A stretch of DNA of 25,313 nucleotides from Bacillota bacterium (GTDB lineage: Bacteria > Bacillota > Clostridia > Acetivibrionales > DSM-2933): contig JAUZPS010000010.1 in NCBI GenBank assembly GCA_030705945.1, positions 1-25,313 of the forward strand, in the 5' to 3' direction. A model generated the notes under the pieces. The model had not been told where the DNA came from, made no database searches, and worked only from the letters and a program-made list of their open reading frames with translations. Both the position numbers and the translations under genes were made by a program. Shown here piece after piece: positions 17,062 through 24,118 of this stretch (positions are counted from its first letter, which is position 1; each line of letters starts with the position of its first letter).

Positions 17062-17164
17062 TTAGGGCGTTTCAAAAAATTCCTTGTTCAAGTTTATATG
17101 ACTAAAACCCATCATATCAAGTTTTTGAAACGACCAGTTGCTAAGTTTTTTTGATACTATCTTA
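17062..17164 (-). repeat. Family A hairpin repeat inside the scpAB operon (copy A4)
   Basis: A full copy in reverse orientation. It begins TTAGGGCGTTTCAAAAAATT one base after the scpA stop and ends TTGATACTATCTTA, 45 bp before the scpB start. It belongs to the CTTAGCAA-type subgroup also seen in copy A9. Because scpA and scpB are normally co-transcribed, this copy is probably transcribed and would fold as a hairpin in the message. Confidence 0.93.
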
Positions 17165-17209
17165 ATTGATAAATATAGCTGTTAAGTATATTTAAATCCG
17201 GAGGTTATT

Positions 17210-17752
17210 ATGGAGGTAAAAGAAATAGAGTCTATAGTAGAAGGTTTGCTTTTTGCGGCTGGAGACCCCCTTTCTTTGGATAGAATATCTGAAATACTTG
17301 AGATAGATAAAAAAGCAGTTAAAATAATTCTTAATAATATGATAATAAGTTATCAGAACTCAAAACGCGGAATTATGATGAGGGAGTTAAATGGGAAGTA
17401 CCAGTTTTGCACCAGATTTGAGCATAATGAATATATAAAAAAGTTGTTTGAGCCAAGGCATAAGCAGGGATTATCAACTGCAGCCTTTGAGACGCTGTCA
17501 ATTGTAGCCTATAATCAGCCTATAACCAGAGCAAAAGTTGAACAAATAAGAGGTGTGAATTCCGACAGCGCCATTTCAAAGCTTATAGACAGAAATCTAA
17601 TAAAGGAAGCTGGAAGATTGGATGCTCCAGGCAGACCGGTTCTTTATGAGACAACTGAAGAATTTTTAAGAAGTTTTGGCTTCCGATCCCTTACAGATCT
17701 TCCGAGGCTTGAAATGGATGAAATTCAGGAAATCGATGAGCCAGAAAAATAA
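17210..17752 (+). CDS. scpB: Segregation and condensation protein B
   Basis: Partner of ScpA in the SMC condensin complex; two ScpB molecules bind the middle of ScpA. The protein has 180 residues, within the normal range. It holds two winged-helix domains: the first begins EIESIVEGLLFAAGDPLSLD, and the second has LSTAAFETLSIVAYNQPITRA and IRGVNSDSAISKLIDRNLI, family hallmarks. GRPVLYETTEEFLRSFG ends the second domain. GGAGG lies five bases upstream of the ATG. It follows scpA across repeat A4 and precedes a DUF2953 gene after 58 bp. That gap holds a strong hairpin that reaches into the next gene. Confidence 0.96.
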   Translation: MEVKEIESIVEGLLFAAGDPLSLDRISEILEIDKKAVKIILNNMIISYQNSKRGIMMRELNGKYQFCTRFEHNEYIKKLFEPRHKQGLSTAAFETLSIVAYNQPITRAKVEQIRGVNSDSAISKLIDRNLIKEAGRLDAPGRPVLYETTEEFLRSFGFRSLTDLPRLEMDEIQEIDEPEK

Positions 17753-17786
17753 AAATATGAAAGTAATAATTTACAAAATATAAGGG

Positions 17787-17831
17787 AAAAATAACTAGAT
17801 GAGGTGAGATATGCTTTATCTAGTTATTTTT
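17787..17831 (+). promoter_or_regulatory. Perfect 14-bp inverted repeat enclosing the DUF2953 start site
   Basis: AAAAATAACTAGAT (17787-17800) and ATCTAGTTATTTTT (17818-17831) are exact complements. The 17-base loop holds the ribosome binding site GAGGTGAG and the ATG at 17811. The right arm is also codons 3-7 of the DUF2953 gene and ends in a run of seven T. The structure looks like a terminator for the scpAB message and could also control translation of the next gene. Confidence 0.75.
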
Positions 17832-18602
17832 TTATTATTAATTACTATTTCTATATTAATATTTTTGATTAATATCCAACTTACTATAGAATATATCAGA
17901 AATGGGTGGGATGATCATGTCCTTTTTTCAGTTTCAGCTTTAAAAGGACTTGTACACTATAAATATGAGATTCCTTTGATGGGAATTAGAAAAAACGGGT
18001 TTAAATTTTTTAAGGCTAAAAAGGCTAAGAAAGAGAAAAAAGGGAACGAAGAGAATAAAAAGAATAAAAAAGAGTCTGTTGAAACAAAAAAAGCAGCCTC
18101 AAAAGATTCAAAATCAGGTTCAAAAACTACTGCTATAGATGAAGAAACCATAGATTTAAAGAAAGAAACAAGTAAAAAGGTTAGCGCCTCTGATAAGTTT
18201 AGCGAACTAATGGACAGGTATGATTATTTCAAAATTAAGTATGATAAACTAAGCTATTTTATAGCTGTTGCAATAAGGAGCTTAAGATCAAAGATTTCGT
18301 TAAAAGACTTCAGAGTCAATATGACAATTGGTACCGAAGACGCTGCTTTGACAGGAATTCTTTCAGGAATTGCATGGATGATTACGGGTATAATATTCGC
18401 TCATCTGTCTAATGCGTTTACAATTAATAAAAATAACATCAACATAAAAACAAATTTTTCCAGGGAAATATTTGAGGCAAGTATTCTATGTATATTTAAT
18501 GTTAAACTAGTACATATTATAAAGGTGGGTTTTATACTTTTATATAAAATTGTTGGAAGGCGGTGGCTTAAATGGAGGAACATCCAATTCAGGGTCTTAT
18601 GA
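17811..18602 (+). CDS. DUF2953 domain membrane protein (YtfI-like)
   Basis: A 263-residue protein. One N-terminal membrane helix (about 2-24) is followed by a strand-rich part (LTIEYIRNGWDDHVLFSVSALKG). A very lysine/glutamate/serine-rich linker (about 65-125) comes next, and a C-terminal half contains KDFRVNMTIGTEDAALTGILSGI, the recognisable DUF2953 core, and KNNINIKTNFSREIFEASILCIF. DUF2953 proteins are found in endospore formers; ytfI sits next to ytfJ in B. subtilis, just as this gene overlaps gerW/ytfJ by 31 bp. I infer a sporulation role, with no known biochemical activity. The ATG is preceded by GAGGTGAG. Both lie in the loop of a perfect inverted repeat, so expression may be restrained by RNA folding. 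Confidence 0.87.
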   Translation: MLYLVIFLLLITISILIFLINIQLTIEYIRNGWDDHVLFSVSALKGLVHYKYEIPLMGIRKNGFKFFKAKKAKKEKKGNEENKKNKKESVETKKAASKDSKSGSKTTAIDEETIDLKKETSKKVSASDKFSELMDRYDYFKIKYDKLSYFIAVAIRSLRSKISLKDFRVNMTIGTEDAALTGILSGIAWMITGIIFAHLSNAFTINKNNINIKTNFSREIFEASILCIFNVKLVHIIKVGFILLYKIVGRRWLKWRNIQFRVL

Positions 18603-19063
18603 CTACTGCTATGAATAGCATAAAAGAAATGGTAGATGTAAATACAATTGTTGGGGATGCAGTTCAAGCGCCAGATGGAACAGTAATTATTCCGATATCA
18701 AAGGTATCTTTTGGATTTGCTTCAGGCGGCGGGGAATATAATACCTGTTGCCATGAAGGCGGGAAAAGCGACGAAGATGAAGAAAGCCAGACTACTACAA
18801 AACTTCCATTTGCAGGTGGCAGCGGCGCTGGTGTGAGCATAAGTCCAGTGGGATTTATGGTTGTTGGAAATGACCAGATAAAGTTATTGCCTGTCAATGT
18901 TAATACATCAATTGATAAAGTGCTGGATCTGATTCCGGAACTTTTTGATAAGACCAGTGAAGTAATAAAGAAAAGAATGGAAGATAAAAAGAATACAAAA
19001 AAAGATGAAGGTAATGGCGCTCCTAAAAAAGTAACAATTATTACTGAAAAAGAGGAATCCTGA
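18572..19063 (+). CDS. ytfJ: GerW-family sporulation protein
   Basis: A 163-residue spore protein of the YtfJ/GerW family, which in B. subtilis is made in the forespore and is needed for normal germination. The conserved core is clear: HPIQGLMTTAMNSIKEMVDV, VGDAVQAPDGTVIIPISKVSFGFASGGGEY, a flexible acidic stretch (SDEDEESQTTTK), then PFAGGSGAGVSISPVGFMVV and VNTSIDKVLDLIP. A lysine-rich tail follows (about 135-163). The start overlaps the DUF2953 gene by 31 bp, with GGCGGTGG upstream of the ATG, so the two are probably translated together. No clear terminator follows. An inverted repeat at 19117-19181 is the nearest structure. Confidence 0.95.
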   Translation: MEEHPIQGLMTTAMNSIKEMVDVNTIVGDAVQAPDGTVIIPISKVSFGFASGGGEYNTCCHEGGKSDEDEESQTTTKLPFAGGSGAGVSISPVGFMVVGNDQIKLLPVNVNTSIDKVLDLIPELFDKTSEVIKKRMEDKKNTKKDEGNGAPKKVTIITEKEES

Positions 19064-19116
19064 ATGTTTGTAACATGAATTTTTTTGAACAGTGTGTGTT
19101 TACAGATTCATAAATT

Positions 19117-19181
19117 GCGCTAAATTCAATGCTTTGATAAATACATAAAGCTAATAGTGTAAAAGTATAAATATTTAGCGC
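19117..19181. other. Nested inverted repeat of unknown role after gerW
   Basis: GCGCTAAAT (19117-19125) pairs exactly with ATTTAGCGC (19173-19181). Between them GCTTT (19131-19135) pairs with AAAGC (19147-19151). The 9-bp outer stem is notable in such AT-rich DNA. No T run follows, so it is not a standard terminator. Confidence 0.5.
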
Positions 19182-19224
19182 GGTTTATTGAAATAGTGGA
19201 CATTCACAAGCGAAGCCATTAATT

Positions 19225-19249
19225 AAGGAATTTTTTGAAACGACCTTAA
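19225..19249 (+). repeat. Family A fragment, right end only (copy A5)
   Basis: Only the last 25 bases of the element remain: AAGGAATTTTTTGAAACG then ACCTTAA. On the minus strand its last bases give the TAA stop of the YjbR-family gene. Confidence 0.8.
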
Positions 19250-19587
19250 ACAATTCTTTCTTTTTCAGTCTTTGATAAGGATTTGAAAACCAACTCATAA
19301 GAGTGATCTATCATCCAGATAACTTCATGTTCAGGTATTGATTCATCCACTATAATTGTATTCCAATGCTGTTTGTTTAAATGATAACCTGGAGAAATAT
19401 TGGAATATTGCTCTCTTAAACTTTGAGCCATAAAGGGATCGCATTTTAACGATAAATATAGCTTGTCAGAGCGATTTGATATAAGCGCAAACATTTTTGA
19501 ACCGATTTTTATTGTAACGGGTTCAGGGCCAAAAGGATAATCTTCGTAGGCTCCTTTTTTAGACAGGCAGTATTTTAAAACATCCAT
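19246..19587 (-). CDS. MmcQ/YjbR family protein
   Basis: A 113-residue protein of the MmcQ/YjbR family, which has a CyaY-like fold and is often suggested to bind DNA; its true role is unknown. Conserved parts are GAYEDYPFGPEPVTIKIGSKMFALI, the LSLKCDP strand, SPGYHLNKQHWNTI and a C-terminal IDHSYELVFKSL helix. The length is typical. GAGG lies 10-11 bases before the ATG, next to a family B repeat fragment. At the other end, the stop codon lies inside a family A fragment, so the last residues (ERIV) may have been altered by the repeat. It is transcribed against its neighbours and seems to be a single-gene unit. Confidence 0.92.
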   Translation of the reverse strand: MDVLKYCLSKKGAYEDYPFGPEPVTIKIGSKMFALISNRSDKLYLSLKCDPFMAQSLREQYSNISPGYHLNKQHWNTIIVDESIPEHEVIWMIDHSYELVFKSLSKTEKERIV

Positions 19588-19602
19588 AATTTAAATAACC
19601 TC

Positions 19603-19628
19603 GCAAATGTAATAGACTAATTGATTTT
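19603..19628 (+). repeat. Family B fragment beside the YjbR gene start (copy B6)
   Basis: GCAAATGTAATAGACTAATT then GATTTT matches the right outer arm of the complete B copies with a few changes. Read on the minus strand, it ends directly at the GAGG ribosome binding site of the YjbR-family gene, much as copy B5 does for the DUF4129 gene. Confidence 0.6.
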
Positions 19629-19666
19629 AATATAATATTCAATAATCGATAAATTATAAATCATTT

Positions 19667-19763
19667 AAGGTAGTATCAAAAAGAAAACTGGTCGTTTCAA
19701 AAACTTGATATACTGGGTTTTAGTCATATAAACTTGAACAAGGAATTTTTTGAAACGCCCTAA
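19667..19763 (+). repeat. Family A hairpin repeat (copy A6)
   Basis: A full copy of 97 bp with a complete left tip, AAGGTAGTATCAAAAAG, a single ACTGGTCG unit, and the right end GAAACGCCCTAA. Together with the flanking B fragments B6 and B7, it fills most of the 430-bp gap between the YjbR gene and rluB. No gene is seen in that gap. Confidence 0.92.
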
Positions 19764-19841
19764 ATATATCTATAGAATGATAATTTTATATAACAAAATA
19801 AAATTAATAATTATCATTAAAGCCTTGCATTTTAATTATGT

Positions 19842-19868
19842 CAAATGTAAGATTAATAATGATTTTAA
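19842..19868 (-). repeat. Family B fragment (copy B7)
   Basis: The reverse complement, TAAAATCATTATTAATCTTA then CATTTG, is nearly identical to the left arm of copy B4 (22893-22917). The inner half of the element is missing. Confidence 0.65.
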
Positions 19869-20017
19869 TTTAATAATTAACAATATGATAACATAGATAG
19901 TAACCTTTGTTAATATATCAATTATAATAAAATATATAATAAAGGGATTGTTATTAATAATATGTATTAAACATATTCAAAAAGATACTGTTATCAAAAG
20001 GCATACGGGTGGACAAA

Positions 20018-20722
20018 ATGGAAGAGATAAGGCTGCAGAAATATTTGGCAGACGCGGGGATAGCATCAAGACGAAAATCTGAAGAATTAATTAATAGAGG
20101 AATTGTAAAAGTTAATGGTGTTATAATAAATCATATGGGTTTTAAGGTAAAAGAAGGAGATATAGTAGAGGTTAATGACAGTGTATTACATATTGGCTCG
20201 AATAAAATATATGTCATGTTAAATAAACCTGCAGGTTATGTCTCCACATCAAAGGATCAGTTTTCAAGAAAAAGTGTAGTTGATCTTGTTGATGTTAATG
20301 AGAGAATTTACCCTGTTGGAAGGTTGGATTATGATACTTCTGGTCTTATACTGCTAACAAATGACGGGGACTTTACTTATAAAATGACTCACCCTAAACA
20401 TGAAATGAAAAAGGTTTATATTGCATTGATAGAGGGGATTCCTGACGAGAAACAATTGACAAGCTTTAAAAATGGGTTGATGATAGAGGATTATATAACA
20501 TCACCCGCCAAGATAAGAATTATTAATAAATACACCAATAAAGCTAAGGTAGAAATAATAATACATGAAGGTAAAAACAGGCAGGTAAGAAAAATGTGCG
20601 ATGCTATAGGACATCCTGTCCTTGAACTTAAAAGAGTAGCTATCGGTGATTTAAGCCTTGGAGAACTAAAAGAAGGTCAATGGAGGCATTTAACGAAAGA
20701 AGAACTGGAAAAATTAAAATAA
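20018..20722 (+). CDS. rluB: 23S rRNA pseudouridine synthase, RluB-like
   Basis: A RsuA/RluB/RluE/RluF-family enzyme that isomerises a uridine in rRNA to pseudouridine. The RluB class acts at U2605 (E. coli numbering) of 23S rRNA. The protein has 234 residues. An S4 RNA-binding domain (about 1-60) carries LQKYLADAGIASRRKSEELI and VKVNG. The catalytic domain has GRLDYDTSGLILLTNDGD, with catalytic Asp104, and ends with HEGKNRQVRKMCDAIGHPVLELKR. The start could be the ATG at 20018 (GGGTGGA 4-5 bases upstream) or the GTG at 20009 (AAAAGG about seven bases upstream), a difference of three residues. In many Firmicutes rluB lies just after scpB; here gerW, the YjbR gene and repeats come between. RsuA-type specificity for 16S rRNA cannot be excluded by eye. 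Confidence 0.92.
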   Translation: MEEIRLQKYLADAGIASRRKSEELINRGIVKVNGVIINHMGFKVKEGDIVEVNDSVLHIGSNKIYVMLNKPAGYVSTSKDQFSRKSVVDLVDVNERIYPVGRLDYDTSGLILLTNDGDFTYKMTHPKHEMKKVYIALIEGIPDEKQLTSFKNGLMIEDYITSPAKIRIINKYTNKAKVEIIIHEGKNRQVRKMCDAIGHPVLELKRVAIGDLSLGELKEGQWRHLTKEELEKLK

Positions 20723-20890
20723 ATATTAATTCTGTTTTTTTTGATACTCCTAATTGAATATCGTTATGAAATATATATTAATACATGAACAAATTTATAT
20801 AAGTATATAAAGTTTTTATAAAAAAGATGTTATGAAATTCATTAAGTTTGCCGATTTATATTAAAGTATAAAATTTAAACAGATTGCATG

Positions 20891-20995
20891 TAGGGCGTTT
20901 TCCAAAATTCTTCGTTCAAGCTTTGTATGGTGAAAACCATTAGACCAAGTTTTTGAAACGTCAAGTATGCAAGTTTTCTTCTCGATACTGCCTTA
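20891..20995 (-). repeat. Family A hairpin repeat, diverged (copy A7)
   Basis: A full-length reverse copy from TAGGGCGTTTTCCAAAATTC to CTCGATACTGCCTTA. It has more point changes than any other complete copy, including changes in the right stem arm, so it is probably the older of the two tandem copies. The 168 bases between rluB and this repeat contain nothing I can identify. Confidence 0.88.
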
Positions 20996-21098
20996 GGGCG
21001 TTTCAAAAAATTCCTTGTTCAAGTTTATACGACGAAGACCCATTATATCAAGTTTTTGAAACGACCAGTTGACCAGTTATTTTTTTGATACTACCTTA
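20994..21098 (-). repeat. Family A hairpin repeat, tandem to A7 (copy A8)
   Basis: A full reverse copy from TTAGGGCGTTTCAAAAAATT to TTTGATACTACCTTA. It is head-to-tail with A7, sharing the TTAG junction with no spacer. It keeps the ACTGGTC duplication, as in A2, and matches the consensus closely. Confidence 0.93.
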
Positions 21099-21170
21099 TG
21101 TGAAGATTTCTAATTTGCATTTCTATAGATTTATGAAAGTTTTATGATTTATACGTTTAGACTCATATAA

Positions 21171-21269
21171 ATTAAAAGCGCAATTAATCTTACATTTGAC
21201 AGAGCAAAATAACGAACGCTTTAACGATATTTTGTGATAGGCAAATGTAGAAGATTAATCGCTTTTAAT
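21171..21269 (+). repeat. Family B palindromic repeat, complete (copy B3)
   Basis: Exactly 99 bp, as in copy B2. The outer arms ATTAAAAGCG and CGCTTTTAAT are perfect complements but differ from the B2 arms at matching positions on both sides. The centre reads AAAATAACGAACGCTTTAAC with one arm change (CGATATTTTG). It ends 63 bp before the response-regulator start and would be translated if the longer in-frame GTG at 21234 were wrongly chosen. Confidence 0.93.
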
Positions 21270-21332
21270 ATTAATGAATTGATTATGATTTGTTATTTAA
21301 CTGCTATTTGTTTTTTTGTGGAGGGAATTGCT

Positions 21333-22871
21333 ATGAGAAAAAATTCGCAGATAAAGTCTAAAGGATATAGAATAATGGTAATAGACGATGAGATTGGTAT
21401 AGTGGATTCATTGTCTATTGTTCTTTCGAAAGCAGGCTATGAAACCAAAGGGTTTACTGATCCCCTTGAGGCTGTTGAATATCTACGCATAGAAACTTTT
21501 GATATCCTAATCCTGGACTTTTTGATGAATTCAATTCACGGCGACGAGGTTGTAAGCAAAATAAGAGAGTTTAATAATGATTTATACATTCTTATTCTTA
21601 CAGGTCATAAGGATTTAGCTCCCCCAATAGAAACAATAAAGGCTCTAGAGATTCAGGGCTATTGCGAAAAGAACGATAGGTTTGATCAGTTGATTCTGCT
21701 CATCGAATCGGCAGTTAAAACAATTTCTCAGAAACGTGTTATTTCCAAATTTACAGATGGTCTGAACAAAATATTGAGTTCTATCCCTAAAATATATCAT
21801 TTGCAGCCGATTGGCAGGATTCTAGATGATATACTAAACGAAATTATGAGTCTTACCAATAGCGTCAATAGCTTTATACTTATAGATGATATATCAAATG
21901 ATACGGCTAATAGCAGCGCTAATAAACATAACAGTATTTATAAAGGCGTAGGCATTTATTTATGCAGTATTGAAGAATTCACTAATAATCTGAGTCCTCA
22001 ATTAATGGAAAGTATTGGCGAATCGAGGATGGATAAAAAAGTCGTGTGCTTTGATAATGGAATAATACTTCCATTAATGAATGAATACCATGAATCAATG
22101 GGTGTACTATACCTTGAATGCTTAAACTATCACGACATGACAAAACTTCTGGAGATATTTGTAAATCAAGCGTCGGCAGCTTTAAATAACGCTTTTCTCC
22201 ATTCACTTATAAGTATAAAAAATGAAGAATTGATTAAGACTTATGATGAGTTAAAAGAACGTTATATGGATACTGTAGAGGTGTTAAGGCTTGCTGTAGA
22301 CGCAAAGGATGTTTATACAAGGGGGCACTCTGAGCGGGTAGGCTATTATGCAAGGAAAATCGGAGAAATTTTTAAACTCAGCAGCGGCGAATTAGATATA
22401 TTGAATGTTGCGGGAATATTTCATGACGTTGGAAAAATCGGAACAACTGATGACATATTATTAAAAACTGATAAACTCGATGAAAGAGAATACCAGGAAA
22501 TAAAAAAGCATCCTTTAAAGGGAGCTCATATTTTGTCAGCTGTTTCAATGTTTAAAGATGTGGTTCCCCTCGTTAAATATCATCATGAAAGAATTGACGG
22601 GAAGGGATATCCTGAGGGACTGAAGGGTGATGAAATTCCTATGTTTGCCAGAATACTTTCTGTTGCTGACGCGTATGACGCAATGACCTCGGATAGATTA
22701 TACAGAACAAAACTAGGTATTGATGAAGCTAAGAAGCAGTTGATAGTAGGCGCGGGAACTCAGTTTGATGAAAAGGTTGTTAAGGTTTTTGTGGAATTGC
22801 TCGACAAAAAGTTTGATGAAATGAAAAAAGAAATTGAGTTTTCATATATGGATGTAAAAATATGTAAATAA
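21333..22871 (+). CDS. Response regulator with HD-GYP phosphodiesterase domain
   Basis: A likely cyclic-di-GMP phosphodiesterase controlled by phosphorylation. The protein has 512 residues. A receiver domain (about 12-128) has the acidic pair Asp18/Asp19, phospho-acceptor Asp62, Thr90 and Lys113. The middle region (about 145-295) resembles the DUF3369/GAF-like part of similar regulators. A short helical linker (296-320) leads to an HD-GYP domain (about 321-500) with TRGHSERV, HD at 364-365, KKHP, HH at 417-418, and an intact GYP (425-427) in DGKGYPEGL, followed by ILSVADAYDAMTSDR. All residues expected for activity are present. I chose the ATG at 21333, with GTGGAGGG seven bases upstream; the longer frame from 21234 runs into repeat B3. 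No histidine kinase is adjacent, so its partner is elsewhere. A B-family hairpin and a terminator follow. Confidence 0.94.
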   Translation: MRKNSQIKSKGYRIMVIDDEIGIVDSLSIVLSKAGYETKGFTDPLEAVEYLRIETFDILILDFLMNSIHGDEVVSKIREFNNDLYILILTGHKDLAPPIETIKALEIQGYCEKNDRFDQLILLIESAVKTISQKRVISKFTDGLNKILSSIPKIYHLQPIGRILDDILNEIMSLTNSVNSFILIDDISNDTANSSANKHNSIYKGVGIYLCSIEEFTNNLSPQLMESIGESRMDKKVVCFDNGIILPLMNEYHESMGVLYLECLNYHDMTKLLEIFVNQASAALNNAFLHSLISIKNEELIKTYDELKERYMDTVEVLRLAVDAKDVYTRGHSERVGYYARKIGEIFKLSSGELDILNVAGIFHDVGKIGTTDDILLKTDKLDEREYQEIKKHPLKGAHILSAVSMFKDVVPLVKYHHERIDGKGYPEGLKGDEIPMFARILSVADAYDAMTSDRLYRTKLGIDEAKKQLIVGAGTQFDEKVVKVFVELLDKKFDEMKKEIEFSYMDVKICK

Positions 22872-22890
22872 AGTCATGATTGTCAATTTT

Positions 22891-22960
22891 ATTAAAATCA
22901 TTATTAATCTTACATTCAGAAGAGCAAAATAATGAACGGTTTTAACGTTATTTTGCTCTA
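22891..22960 (+). repeat. Family B palindromic repeat, left and central part (copy B4)
   Basis: The left arm (TTATTAATCTTACATT) and the centre are present and the right outer arm is lost. The centre forms a perfect 12-bp stem, AGAGCAAAATAA with TTATTTTGCTCT. It lies 20 bp after the stop of the HD-GYP gene and before the terminator. Confidence 0.85.
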
Positions 22961-22985
22961 GAGGTTAGAATAAAATTATTCTATG

Positions 22986-23021
22986 AAACATGCTGAAAAT
23001 ATGGCATGTTTTTATTTTTTT
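22986..23021 (+). terminator. Terminator after the HD-GYP gene
   Basis: AAACATGC and GCATGTTT form an 8-bp stem around a 10-base loop. The stem is followed by a T-rich tail broken by one A. Confidence 0.88.
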
Positions 23022-23119
23022 CAATGATTTTAATATTGGATCTTTACTAATGATTATTTTTACATTATAAGGGAAATAATTGAAAATAATAACTAAATAT
23101 ATTATTATTTAAAATCAGA

Positions 23120-23148
23120 TTGATATTTTTTTAGCGTATCTTTAGGAT
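23120..23148 (+). promoter_or_regulatory. Candidate sigma-A promoter for the DUF4097-like lipoprotein
   Basis: TTGATA and TAGGAT are separated by exactly 17 bp and lie 29 bp upstream of the GTG start. The placement just after a terminator and just before an isolated gene supports it. Confidence 0.5.
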
Positions 23149-23177
23149 ATTTGAAAACAATAAAACGGAGGTTTGTT

Positions 23178-23984
23178 GTGAGACAAATTTGTAAATATTT
23201 TTTCATTACTATATTATTCTTTTTACTTGTGGGTTGTGGAACAGAAAACAGTATTGACCTTGGTCCCAAAAAAGAGGTGGTTTCCTACAGCAAAAAAGCT
23301 TATGCGGTTAAAGGCTTCTCAAGTCTTGTATTTGAGAGCGATTTTAGCAATGTTGAAGTATATTGCCAGGATTATGATGAGATAAAATTTGAGATTACAA
23401 AGAAAATAAGGGGTATAGGGGAAAAGTCTGAGTTAGAAAAAAAGCTAAATGATTTTTCAGTAGAAACATCTGACACAGATAACAAAGTCTCATTTAAATC
23501 AAGTTACAAGGGCAATATCAAAGGGGTTGCTGATAAAACCGTAGACGTCAAAATATTCGTTCCTAAAGTCATGGACAGCGTAAGTTTAAAGTTAAATACG
23601 GGTACAATAAAAATATTGGACAATGTAAAATGCGCTTTAAAAACAGAATTAAAAATGGTTAATGTTGATATAAGCAGCTTTGAAGGAAAGCTTAAATTCA
23701 TAGCGGATATGGGAAACATCAGAATCAATGGAGGCAGAATTTATAAAGACTCCTATATTAAAATCGGAGAAGGCAATGTAAATATTAAAGCAGAGTTTTA
23801 TAATGAAGGAAGCAGTCATTTTGAAACCGGAATGGGTAATATCGAGTTACTTTTACCCTCTGATTCAAAATTAAACTTTGAAAATATCGGCGATGTTGAG
23901 ATAAATGAATTCAAAGAAGCGCCTGGAGCTGGAAAACTTCAGCTGAATACTTCAATGGGAAAAATAGCTATAAGAAAATATTGA
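23178..23984 (+). CDS. DUF4097-like beta-repeat lipoprotein
   Basis: A 268-residue protein starting with GTG; CGGAGG lies six bases upstream, and a TTG at 23151 in the same frame lacks a site. The first 20 residues form a lipoprotein signal peptide ending LVGC, so Cys20 would be lipidated and the protein held on the outer face of the membrane. The rest is a chain of short beta strands with repeated NVEV, GTIKI, GNIRI, GNVNI, GNIEL and GKIAI units. This is the right-handed beta-helix style of DUF4097 proteins, often called putative adhesins. The function of the family is not established; in Firmicutes, members are often tied to envelope stress or anti-sigma systems, but no such gene is next to this one. 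A candidate promoter lies just upstream. Confidence 0.82.
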   Translation: MRQICKYFFITILFFLLVGCGTENSIDLGPKKEVVSYSKKAYAVKGFSSLVFESDFSNVEVYCQDYDEIKFEITKKIRGIGEKSELEKKLNDFSVETSDTDNKVSFKSSYKGNIKGVADKTVDVKIFVPKVMDSVSLKLNTGTIKILDNVKCALKTELKMVNVDISSFEGKLKFIADMGNIRINGGRIYKDSYIKIGEGNVNIKAEFYNEGSSHFETGMGNIELLLPSDSKLNFENIGDVEINEFKEAPGAGKLQLNTSMGKIAIRKY

Positions 23985-24118
23985 AATATATTATAATTAA
24001 TTATTTCGATTACCAAATTTTTTTAAAATTTAAGAAGGAATACAAAGGTTTATATAGAATATAATAATATACATATTTTTTTCTTATCTAATAGTCTTCT
24101 AAAGTTATACATTTCAAA

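Noticed and set aside
21234..21332. N-terminal extension of the HD-GYP regulator
   Set aside because: The extra 33 codons begin inside the family B repeat and precede a strong GTGGAGGG site for the ATG at 21333.
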